Part shown: piece by piece, positions 1 through 6,240 of the stretch
Numbering within the stretch: position 1 is the stretch's first letter
Layout: every line of letters starts with the position of its first letter
NCBI GenBank assembly: GCA_028712015.1
Contig: JAQTRB010000091.1
Location: 1 to 6,692, forward strand
DNA length: 6,692 nucleotides
Direction: 5' to 3'
Source: Syntrophales bacterium
Lineage (GTDB): Bacteria > Desulfobacterota > Syntrophia > Syntrophales > UBA5619
The notes under the pieces: generated by a model
Databases searched by the model: none
The model's input: only the letters and a program-made list of their open reading frames with translations
What the model was told of the DNA's origin: nothing
Position numbers and translations under genes: made by a program

Positions 1-552
1 GAAGCGCTGGCGATGCAGGTCAAGGGGCAGGAGATCCCGATGCACGAACCGCGGCGCAAGCCCACCATGGGCCTGAATTACAGCACGAATGCGGCCGGCG
101 CCGACCACAACACGACCGTTCACGATACGGATGACCTGGATGGGGCGACCGGCGCAAAGCTTTATAAAACAGGGTATCTGCCCCAACTGATCAACACCCT
201 GGGGATATGCCGATTCGTTTCGTGGAGCGAAGAGCAGATCCGGGAAGCGGTCGCGGCCGTCACCGGCTGGCCGCTCACGGACCGGGAGCTGATGCAGGTC
301 GTCGAACGGGGGGTCACCCTCTCACGGATCTTCAACATCCGGGAGGGCTTTTCGGATCAGGACGACGCGTTGCCGAAACGATTTTCCGAAACGCCGTCCG
401 GTGGTCCGTTGAAGGGGCTCGATCCGGGAACGTTTGCCGAGGCCCGGAAAACCTATTACCGGATGATGGGATGGGACGAATCGGGCGTGCCGACATCCGC
501 CCGGCTTGAGGAACTGGAGATCGGCTGGGCATCGCGGTATCTGGGGTCCTGA
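1..552 (+). CDS. Aldehyde ferredoxin oxidoreductase, C-terminal fragment (5' end outside window)
   Basis: The reading frame is open from base 1 (first codons EALAM) to a TGA at 550-552. It gives the last 183 residues of a protein whose family is usually around 600 residues, so about two thirds lies upstream. Family members use a tungsto- or molybdo-bispterin cofactor and one [4Fe-4S] cluster in the cytoplasm to oxidise aldehydes to carboxylates with ferredoxin as acceptor, or to run the reverse. Visible signatures are VKGQEIPMHEPR near residues 7-18, GADHN at 33-37, and the segment NTLGICRF at 65-72. Cys70 there matches the isolated fourth cluster cysteine of the family. The tail SRIFNIREGF and the closing YYRMMGWDE are also typical of domain 3. 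The family's pterin-binding motif is DxxGLC; here the Asp position is Asn65. The ATG at 13-15 is internal, because homology continues upstream of it. The aldehyde substrate cannot be told from this part. Confidence 0.93.
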   Translation, partial: EALAMQVKGQEIPMHEPRRKPTMGLNYSTNAAGADHNTTVHDTDDLDGATGAKLYKTGYLPQLINTLGICRFVSWSEEQIREAVAAVTGWPLTDRELMQVVERGVTLSRIFNIREGFSDQDDALPKRFSETPSGGPLKGLDPGTFAEARKTYYRMMGWDESGVPTSARLEELEIGWASRYLGS

Positions 553-651
553 AAGGGCAATACGCTTTACAGAACGTCTGATGGCGGTCCGGTGCCTTGA
601 GGGATCGCGATTTCAGGGGTTTCGTTGCCGGGATCCGATCGGCCGGTCCTT
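553..651. other. Convergent intergenic gap, no clear terminator
   Basis: This 99-base gap lies between the stop of the aldehyde oxidoreductase gene (plus) and the stop of glpC (minus), where a shared terminator might be expected. The best hairpin candidate is near 631-649, where GGATC could pair with GGTCC with one G-T wobble around a loop of about nine bases. The stem is short and no clean U-tract follows on either strand. I see no gene here. Confidence 0.5.
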
Positions 652-1881
652 TCACGAAGGATTCAGTGCATCCCGGAGGAGCTGGAGCGGATGGATCACC
701 CGCAAGCCCGTCAGGTGGCGGACCTGCATCCGGCATCCCTCGCAATCCGTGAGAATGATGTCGGGATTCATCCGGGCGGCCGCCTCCGTGAGGTCCTTCC
801 CGATTTCTTCGGCGATCGAAAACTTCTCTGTCTTGAAACCATAGAGTCCGCCCAGGCCGCAGCAGTCCGCTTCGAGCATGCGGACGTCCAGCCCCGGGAT
901 CATGCGAAGCAGATCCAGCGCGGGGAAGCCGATGTTCAGCGACCGCAGATGGCAGGGGGCGAAGTAGGCCGCCTTCAGCGAAAGAGGCTGGAAGATCGGT
1001 GACGCCTTTTCCTCTTCGCGCAGACGAAGCAGGAATTCACAGATGTCGAAGAGAGATCCGGCCAGCTCCTCCGCGCCGGGGAGATGGAGGATTCGGCTGT
1101 ACTCGTGGCGCAGCATCAGGCCGCAGCTCGTGGAGGAAAAGACGATATCGATCCCCTCCCGCACCGTCGGGAGGAGCATCTCGATGTTCCGGCGGCCCAT
1201 CTCTCGAGCCCCCTTGAGATCCCCCACACCGAGACGCGGTATCCCGCAGCAGCGCTGGGGCGGGACGACCACCTCCAGGCCGTGCGCCTCCAGAACCTCC
1301 ACCGCGGCCTTTCCCACGTCCGTTTCGTTCGTGTTCGTGAAGCAGCCGTAGAAATAGGCGACCTTCCGGCGACCGGTCGCACCCTCCGCCGTCGACCGGG
1401 TCCGGAACCACCGGCGAAACGTGGGGTATTCGTAACCGGGAAGGTCTCGCCGCCGGTCGATCTTCAGCAGCGCGTCCAGCAGCCGGCGGAGAATCCCGTT
1501 CTTCATCAGCGGATTGATGATCTTCGAGAAACGGGCGGCCAGCTCGCCGAAGAGGTCGCTCCGGACCAGCAGCCAATCCCGAAAGGTCCGGCCGCGTTCG
1601 TCCAGGTATTTCGCCTTGGCCATCATGTTCATTTCGGAGATGGGCACGCCGGCGGGGCAGACGGTATCGCAAAGATGGCAGCCCGTGCAGAGCTCGATCC
1701 AGTCGTCCACGGAGGCCTCGGATGCGGACCGGAACCGCTGTGCCCCCGGTCCGGCCTGCTTCGGTCCCGGAAAGCGCGGCGTCACGCGGGAGACGGGGCA
1801 GGCGGCCATGCAGGTCGCGCAGCGGACGCAAACATCCGGAAGTTTTGGAAGAAGGACCGGTTTTTTTTCGGCTTTGGTCAT
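652..1881 (-). CDS. glpC: Anaerobic glycerol-3-phosphate dehydrogenase subunit C (Fe-S electron-transfer subunit)
   Basis: This 409-residue protein is close to E. coli GlpC in size (about 396). The subunit carries electrons from the GlpAB flavoprotein to the membrane quinone pool. Two N-terminal ferredoxin-type motifs, C18-x2-C21-x2-C24-x3-C28-P and C65-x2-C68-x2-C71-x3-C75-P, should bind two [4Fe-4S] clusters. Two CCG (cysteine-rich) domains follow. The first has C180, C211-C212-G and C253, with only a single cysteine in its last element. The second has C310, C340-C341-G and C380-x2-C383. The ATG at 1881-1879 overlaps the glpB stop as ATGA. An AGAGGG about ten bases upstream is a fair ribosome site. 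The frame stays open for roughly 250 codons further upstream inside glpB, but those codons look like nothing in the family, while the chosen start puts the first cluster motif at residue 18. A heterodisulfide reductase or lactate-utilisation Fe-S protein has similar domains, but the glpAB context decides it. Confidence 0.93.
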   Translation of the reverse strand: MTKAEKKPVLLPKLPDVCVRCATCMAACPVSRVTPRFPGPKQAGPGAQRFRSASEASVDDWIELCTGCHLCDTVCPAGVPISEMNMMAKAKYLDERGRTFRDWLLVRSDLFGELAARFSKIINPLMKNGILRRLLDALLKIDRRRDLPGYEYPTFRRWFRTRSTAEGATGRRKVAYFYGCFTNTNETDVGKAAVEVLEAHGLEVVVPPQRCCGIPRLGVGDLKGAREMGRRNIEMLLPTVREGIDIVFSSTSCGLMLRHEYSRILHLPGAEELAGSLFDICEFLLRLREEEKASPIFQPLSLKAAYFAPCHLRSLNIGFPALDLLRMIPGLDVRMLEADCCGLGGLYGFKTEKFSIAEEIGKDLTEAAARMNPDIILTDCEGCRMQVRHLTGLRVIHPLQLLRDALNPS

Positions 1882-3104
1882 GTCGCGAGCGCCCTCTTTG
1901 CCGCCAGAAATCCTGTCGCGATGTCGATCCCTTCCCGTGATTTTTCCTCGATGGCCTGGTGATGGGCCAGGATCGAGCCCGCCGCCCGGACGTTTTCCAG
2001 AACGACGCGTCCCGTCTCGTCGACCGGCCGCAGATCGGCATCCGTGACGATTCCGGCGCGATGGATCGGATGCGCCTCCGGGTCGAAAAACCGCTTTCCG
2101 AACCATTGCTCCCGTTCCCCGGGCTGAAAGATGGGAAGATGAAAGAGAGGTTCCACAATTTGCTCCATTTCCGCCCAGAGGCCGCCGCCCAGAAAGCGGC
2201 CTGTTGCGAGGATATAGCGGTCCGCGCAATATTCCGTGACGAGCGGCGGATTTTCGACGGCGATCCCTTCGCAGCGGCCGCCCTTCACGTTTGCACGGGA
2301 TACCGAATGCCCCATCAGGAAGGTTGCCCCCTTGGCGATCAGCTCTTCCCGGAAACGGTGAAAGACTCGGGTTCCGGGGATGGAAGGCGGAAGCAGCGGA
2401 ATCTCGAAGACACGGGCGCCGGTGGTTTTTTCCAGCGTTTTCAGAACCGCGGCGGGATTTCGCAGGCCCAGGACCGCGGGGAGACCGATGAACCGCTCCC
2501 CGCCCATCTGCCGCCGGATCGCCTCGCCCAATCGCTCCCGGAAGGACGCCGCATCCATCAGCCGGGCGAGGGCGAGGGCCGTCGTTCCTTCCAGTCCGTA
2601 TCGGGGGAGGGCGAGGTTCACTCCCCGGCATTTCAGATGGAGGGAAACCGTATCGCCCTGAAAATCCTTGAACCCTCGAAAGCCGACGATCAACGTTTCG
2701 CTCGGGATCATCGCGGCGCCGGCGGCCATCGTAACGGGGAAGAGATAGGTGGGACGAATCGTCCCCGCGCCGGTGGGGAGGAGGGAGTTCCCGTTGTCCT
2801 CGGCGGCGAAGCCGTAGGGTGGCGGGAAAAGCCCGCGGAAGTCGGCGAGGGCGTCTTCGATTCCTTTCACGCCCGTTCGGGCGTAGGGATGTTCCGGGTG
2901 GTCCGCGATCCAGCGAGCGATTCCCTCCGCGATATCCGTTCCGGGCGGGATTGTCCCCAGCAGGTCGATTGTGTTCCCGAAGAGGGTCACCGCGCCCATC
3001 CCCCGGCCGACGATCAGAACTTTGGCCCCCGTTTCGACCGCCGTCCGGGCGGCCGTCAGACCCGCGAGTCCCGTTCCAAGGACGATCAGATCGAAGCGCT
3101 TCAT
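1878..3104 (-). CDS. glpB: Anaerobic glycerol-3-phosphate dehydrogenase subunit B (FAD-binding)
   Basis: This 408-residue flavoprotein is slightly shorter than E. coli GlpB (about 419). GlpB pairs with GlpA in the soluble catalytic dimer of anaerobic glycerol-3-phosphate dehydrogenase and passes electrons on to GlpC. The N-terminus MKRFDLIVLGTGLAG is a Rossmann dinucleotide-binding fold with GxGxxG at residues 10-15. It is followed by GMGAVTLFGNTIDLLG, which occupies the place of the serine-rich SSGSLDLL segment of E. coli GlpB. Near the C-terminus, YILATGRFLGGG and the HRAGIVTD segment fit the second FAD-contact regions of FAD-dependent reductases. The start is the ATG at 3104-3102, which overlaps the glpA stop (ATGA) and has a strong purine-rich Shine-Dalgarno stretch, GGGAGGGGGA, just upstream. 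An upstream in-frame ATG at 3230 lies inside glpA and adds 42 residues unlike the family, so I rejected it. The 3' end overlaps glpC by four bases. Confidence 0.92.
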   Translation of the reverse strand: MKRFDLIVLGTGLAGLTAARTAVETGAKVLIVGRGMGAVTLFGNTIDLLGTIPPGTDIAEGIARWIADHPEHPYARTGVKGIEDALADFRGLFPPPYGFAAEDNGNSLLPTGAGTIRPTYLFPVTMAAGAAMIPSETLIVGFRGFKDFQGDTVSLHLKCRGVNLALPRYGLEGTTALALARLMDAASFRERLGEAIRRQMGGERFIGLPAVLGLRNPAAVLKTLEKTTGARVFEIPLLPPSIPGTRVFHRFREELIAKGATFLMGHSVSRANVKGGRCEGIAVENPPLVTEYCADRYILATGRFLGGGLWAEMEQIVEPLFHLPIFQPGEREQWFGKRFFDPEAHPIHRAGIVTDADLRPVDETGRVVLENVRAAGSILAHHQAIEEKSREGIDIATGFLAAKRALAT

Positions 3105-4672
3105 GTTGCTCCCCCTCCCGTTCGTCCGGGTTCTTCCGGGACGAGGTTGAATAGACCCTTGTAGATCGATTCGATCAATTCCTCTTCCTTCAACGCGGTT
3201 CCCCACAGGATGGGCCGGATTCCCTTCCACCGTTCCTCGAGGAAGCTCCGGAGGACGACGTTGGAGCCGTCGCTTCCCTGCTCCCCGTGCAGTTCGTTCA
3301 GCAACCCGAGGAGGCGATAGACGCAGAATCCCCCCTGACAGGTCCCCTTGGCGAGACGGGTGCGGTGTAGAATGTCCTGGAGCTCGCGTACCTTGCCCTC
3401 CCGGAGTATCGCATCCACGGCTTCCCGGGGAACGAGTTCGCAGTCGCAGAGGATCTCTCCGCGCGCGGCGGGGGTTTGCCGGCGAAGATGGAGGAGACGA
3501 TCCCGAAGCGTGTTGCCGAGACCCGCGCCGGGAAGCGGCTGGAGGTGGGTGATGCAGGGAACGTGCAACCCCATCCGTTCGCAGAGGAAATCGGCCGTCT
3601 TTTCCGCCATCAGGCGGTAGGTCATCAGCTTGCCGCCGGTGATCGTGACGAGGCCCGCGCTTCCGCTGCCGCTTCCGTGGTCGATCAGCGCGAAGCCTCG
3701 GCTGATCTCCCGGTCATCGGAGGCCTCTTGCGACTGGAGCAACGGCCGGACGCCGGCATAGGCCCGGTTGAAGCGCTCATTCTTCACGTCGGGGATCATC
3801 TTCGAGAGTTCATCGATCAGGAAGGTGACCTCTTCGGCGGTGACCTCGTAGTGTTCCAGATCATCCTCCCGCAACGAGGTGGTGCCGAGGATGGAGACGG
3901 TGTCGTTCGGAACGATGATGTCCCCGCTGGAGGGAGGGCGGCAGCGGTTGAGAACCCTTTCGCTCAGGCGGGTGTTGGTCAGCAGCATGGAGCCTTTGGA
4001 GAGGGCGAGGCCGATCCGGATCCCGGCCATTCCGAGGATCAGATTGGCCCAGGCGCCGGTCGCGTTGACGACCCAGTTCGCGGCAATGGCATACGACTTG
4101 TCGGCAATCCGGTCGCGCACGCGGGCCCCGGTGATCCGAAGGCCGTCCCGGATCAGGCCCGTGACCTCCGTGTGGATCAGAAAACGCGCCCCGCGGGATT
4201 CGGCGTCCCGGACGTTTTCCACGACCAGCATGAACGGATCGATCGCGCCGTCGGGAACCTGGACGGCGCCGATCAATCGCGGGTTCAATCTCGGCTCCAT
4301 GGCAAGGGTTTCCCGCGGGGAGAGCGGCAGCGCGTCGATTCCCGCCGCTGCGCAGGCCCGAATGAAGTTCGCCCGGTATTCCGGGCCATCCTCGGGGAGA
4401 GAGACGAACAGCCCTTCCGTGGGCTCGATGCAGTGGGGGGCGATTCGCCGCAGGATCCGATTTTCACCGATGCACTCCCGCGCCGCTTCGGGGTCGTTGA
4501 CCGCATAGCGCGCTCCGCTGTGCAGGAGCCCCTGGTTGCGGCCGGAAGCGCCGGAGGTGAAATCTCCCCTTTCGACAAGCAATGAGGGAATGCCCCGCAG
4601 CGCGAGGTCGCGCGCGATACCGGCTCCTGTGGCCCCGCCGCCGATGATCAAAACTTCCGTTTTTAGATCCAT
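3101..4672 (-). CDS. glpA: Anaerobic glycerol-3-phosphate dehydrogenase subunit A (catalytic, FAD)
   Basis: This 523-residue protein is the catalytic subunit that oxidises sn-glycerol-3-phosphate to dihydroxyacetone phosphate (E. coli GlpA is about 542 residues). The N-terminal FAD-binding Rossmann motif is IIGGGATGAGIARDLALRG, with GxGxxG at residues 11-16. The DAO-family signature GRNQGLLHSGARY lies at 44-56 and is typical of GlpA/GlpD. A second FAD-binding segment, TITGGKLMTYR, lies at 343-353. The C-terminal part carries a BFD-like [2Fe-2S] motif, C409-x-C411 and C445-x4-C450. This motif separates GlpA from the aerobic single-subunit GlpD. The ATG at 4672-4670 gives the expected short N-terminus, with a GGGG stretch a few bases upstream. 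It is the first gene of glpABC, and its stop overlaps the glpB start. No glycerol kinase, facilitator or G3P transporter gene lies in this window, so the source of G3P (glycerol or phospholipid turnover) is not shown. Confidence 0.95.
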   Translation of the reverse strand: MDLKTEVLIIGGGATGAGIARDLALRGIPSLLVERGDFTSGASGRNQGLLHSGARYAVNDPEAARECIGENRILRRIAPHCIEPTEGLFVSLPEDGPEYRANFIRACAAAGIDALPLSPRETLAMEPRLNPRLIGAVQVPDGAIDPFMLVVENVRDAESRGARFLIHTEVTGLIRDGLRITGARVRDRIADKSYAIAANWVVNATGAWANLILGMAGIRIGLALSKGSMLLTNTRLSERVLNRCRPPSSGDIIVPNDTVSILGTTSLREDDLEHYEVTAEEVTFLIDELSKMIPDVKNERFNRAYAGVRPLLQSQEASDDREISRGFALIDHGSGSGSAGLVTITGGKLMTYRLMAEKTADFLCERMGLHVPCITHLQPLPGAGLGNTLRDRLLHLRRQTPAARGEILCDCELVPREAVDAILREGKVRELQDILHRTRLAKGTCQGGFCVYRLLGLLNELHGEQGSDGSNVVLRSFLEERWKGIRPILWGTALKEEELIESIYKGLFNLVPEEPGRTGGGAT

Positions 4673-4743
4673 GAATCCCCGCGGTTCCCCGACCGTTTCA
4701 GGGCATTTTTCGATGGGATATGTCTCCCCGTCGGCTGCCGAAA

Positions 4744-4772
4744 ACTCTAAAGAAACGTCTTGCCGGTGTCAA
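4744..4772 (-). promoter_or_regulatory. Probable sigma70-type promoter for glpABC
   Basis: On the minus strand a perfect -35 box, TTGACA (4772-4767), is followed after exactly 17 bases by TAGAGT (4749-4744), a four-of-six match to TATAAT. Transcription would start near 4737, leaving a leader of about 65 bases before the glpA ATG. The leader contains a small CGGCAGCCG palindrome but no riboswitch or terminator hairpin that I can recognise. The assignment rests on consensus match and position only. Confidence 0.6.
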
Positions 4773-4795
4773 TAGAAATTCGCGGCAGGTTGATC

Positions 4796-4824
4796 TTGAC
4801 AGGCGGTCCATCACGGGTTAGATT
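4796..4824 (+). promoter_or_regulatory. Probable sigma70-type promoter for the fumarase operon
   Basis: A perfect -35 box, TTGACA (4796-4801), is followed after 17 bases by TAGATT (4819-4824), a four-of-six match to TATAAT. The predicted transcription start is near 4831. This bears on the first gene's start codon: an ATG at 4837 would have almost no leader, whereas the in-frame ATG at 4849 would have about 18 bases containing GGGCGGG, a weak ribosome-site-like stretch. Confidence 0.6.
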
Positions 4825-4848
4825 CAAAAACCGCGGATGGGCGGGCTC

Positions 4849-5328
4849 ATGATCAACACCAAACGGTCAACGCAGGAAATCCTCCAGGACGAGATGCTCC
4901 GGGAAAGGGCGGCGGTCCTGGCCCGCGCCGGAGAGCGACTGGCCGAGGCCCTGGAAAAGCTGCAGGTCCTGGAGTGCGATATCGAGTCGGCGATGGCCGC
5001 TTGTCCGGTCGGGGTGGAATCGGGGAAGCCATGCCCGCACGGAGGTTTTCAGACGGACGGGCATGCGGCGGGCAACATCGGGATCGGGGAACGAACCGAT
5101 CGCATACGGTTCATCAGCGAACTCAACGGGAAGATTCGGACCTACAACCTTCAACGGGAGCATGTCCGGAAGCGGTACTACTACCTGATCGTGACCCGTG
5201 AAGCGCTGGGGATGATCCACCACCAGCGATTGGAGGAGATTTATCGAATTCCGCCGAAGAAACGCTTTCTGTCGGAGAGGTGGCAGTTCCCGGGGAAAAC
5301 GGAAGCAGGGGAGGGAGCATCGACGTGA
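4849..5328 (+). CDS. Uncharacterised small coiled-coil-like protein, first gene of the fumarase operon
   Basis: I do not recognise this family. From ATG 4849 it has 159 residues (MINTKRS start); an in-frame ATG at 4837 would add four. I prefer 4849 because the promoter candidate would place transcription start around 4831. The N-terminal part (about 15-48) is strongly helical and charged, rich in E, R, A and L with heptad-like spacing. A glycine- and cysteine-rich middle follows: C43, C52-P, C62-P-H64, H72. A second basic helical part (about 86-130) contains RKRYYYLIVTREALG and ends in YRIPPKKR. There is no signal peptide, membrane segment or helix-turn-helix that I can see. It is likely cytoplasmic. 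The stop overlaps the GTG start of the fumarase alpha gene (GTGA, 5325-5328), so the two are probably translationally coupled. A role tied to fumarase, such as assembly or regulation, is guesswork from position. Codon use and GC resemble the neighbours, which supports a real native gene. Confidence 0.75.
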   Translation: MINTKRSTQEILQDEMLRERAAVLARAGERLAEALEKLQVLECDIESAMAACPVGVESGKPCPHGGFQTDGHAAGNIGIGERTDRIRFISELNGKIRTYNLQREHVRKRYYYLIVTREALGMIHHQRLEEIYRIPPKKRFLSERWQFPGKTEAGEGAST

Positions 5329-6230
5329 CGGACGATGAAAAAAACCGTTTGTTGGGACCGGCCTTCGACGAGGCCCTGTTCGGCCTTATCCGGCGGACGG
5401 CTTGCGACCTGCCGGAGGATGTGGAGCAGGCGCTGAAACGGGCTTACAGCGAAGCGGAGCCGAATTCGACGCCCGGATCGATTCTGGCGTTGTTTCTGGA
5501 TAACATCGCGCTGGCCCGCGAAAAACAGGTTCCCCTCTGTCAAGACACGGGGCTGCCGCTTTTTTTCATTCGGCATCCTCCCGGTCTCTCTCAACGTGCG
5601 ATGGCGCAGGCGTGCGCGGAGGCCACGGCGCGGGCGACGCAGGAGCAATTTCTGCGGCCGAACGCCGTCGATCCCGTAACCGGACGAAACAGCGGAAACT
5701 GCGTCGGCGCAGGCATTCCCGGCGTCTATTTCGAGGAGGCGGACGACGAAGCTCTTTCGGTGGCCTTGATGCTCAAGGGCGGGGGCAGCGAAAACGTGGG
5801 CCGGCAGTACAGCCTGCCCGACGACGCGCTGCACGCGGGCCGCGATCCGGAGGGCGTCCGGCGCGCGGTTTTGGATGCCGTTCGCCGGGCCGAAGGAAAG
5901 GGATGTCCTCCCGGGATCCTCGGGGTCTGTATCGGCGGGGACCGCGGTTCGGGCTATCTTCATTCCAAACACCAGCTCCTCCGTCCGCTGGACGACGTGA
6001 ATCCCGATCCCGTCCTGGCCGATCTTGAAAAACGGATCCTCTTCGAGGCGAACGCGCTGGGAATCGGCCCGCTGGGTCTCGGCGGGGAAACGACCCTGCT
6101 GGGGGTCAAGATCGGCGCGCTCCACCGTCATCCGGCCAGTTACTTCGTCACCGTGACCTACATGTGCTGGGAATGTCGTCGGCGAGAAGTCCGGATCGAG
6201 GCCGACGGAACCTGGCGTTTTCTAAAATGA
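5325..6230 (+). CDS. Class I fumarate hydratase, alpha subunit (N-terminal domain type)
   Basis: This 301-residue protein is the Fe-S-cluster-carrying subunit of a two-subunit class I hydro-lyase, which adds water to fumarate to give L-malate using an oxygen-labile [4Fe-4S] cluster. Family motifs in order are PLCQDTGLPLF around C72, a TGRNSGNC segment at 119-126, LKGGGSENVG at 150-159, GCPPGILGVCIGGDRGSG at 193-210, and HRHPAS at 268-272 leading into TYMCWECRR at 278-286. By family knowledge the cluster ligands should be C72, C194 and one of C281/C284. The start is GTG at 5325, which overlaps the upstream stop and is preceded by a strong AGGGGAGGGAG. An in-frame ATG at 5280 inside the upstream gene adds 15 residues and has no reason to be preferred. 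The beta subunit follows ten bases downstream. L(+)-tartrate dehydratase or mesaconase shares this architecture, so the substrate is likely but not proven to be fumarate. Confidence 0.9.
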   Translation: MTDDEKNRLLGPAFDEALFGLIRRTACDLPEDVEQALKRAYSEAEPNSTPGSILALFLDNIALAREKQVPLCQDTGLPLFFIRHPPGLSQRAMAQACAEATARATQEQFLRPNAVDPVTGRNSGNCVGAGIPGVYFEEADDEALSVALMLKGGGSENVGRQYSLPDDALHAGRDPEGVRRAVLDAVRRAEGKGCPPGILGVCIGGDRGSGYLHSKHQLLRPLDDVNPDPVLADLEKRILFEANALGIGPLGLGGETTLLGVKIGALHRHPASYFVTVTYMCWECRRREVRIEADGTWRFLK

Positions 6231-6240
6231 GGCGATCCAA

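Larger units (their letters stand above)
4673..4836. promoter_or_regulatory. Divergent intergenic control region
   Basis: This gap of about 164 bases separates the glpABC operon (minus) from the fumarase operon (plus) and is the only sizeable non-coding stretch in the window. It is visibly more AT-rich around 4741-4830 than the flanking genes. It holds two promoter candidates facing away from each other, with 23 bases (4773-4795) between their -35 boxes. A regulator bound in that spacer could act on both operons. I do not recognise a specific operator (GlpR, FNR or Rex type) in it. Confidence 0.6.

Noticed and set aside
631..651. A possible hairpin between the convergent aldehyde oxidoreductase and glpC genes.
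   Set aside because: The stem is only about five pairs including a G-T wobble, with no U-tract on either strand. This is not enough to call a terminator.
1882..2631. Minus-strand frame continuous with glpC that stays open about 250 codons further upstream, as if glpC were a 659-residue fusion.
   Set aside because: It lies wholly inside glpB in another frame, and its residues are R/G/P-rich with no family resemblance. The true start at 1881 has the ATGA overlap and the expected N-terminus. High GC explains the lack of stops.
1959..3164. A long open frame (401 codons) on the plus strand opposite glpB.
   Set aside because: It is antisense to a gene with clear family motifs, and its translation is low-complexity and unlike any protein I know. 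It is a GC-driven shadow.
3476..4585. A 369-codon open frame on the plus strand opposite glpA.
   Set aside because: It is antisense to the well-supported glpA and has no recognisable motifs. It is the same GC-driven artefact.
5241..6131. A 296-codon minus-strand open frame opposite the fumarase alpha gene.
   Set aside because: It is the mirror of a conserved coding gene, with arginine-rich sequence and no motifs.
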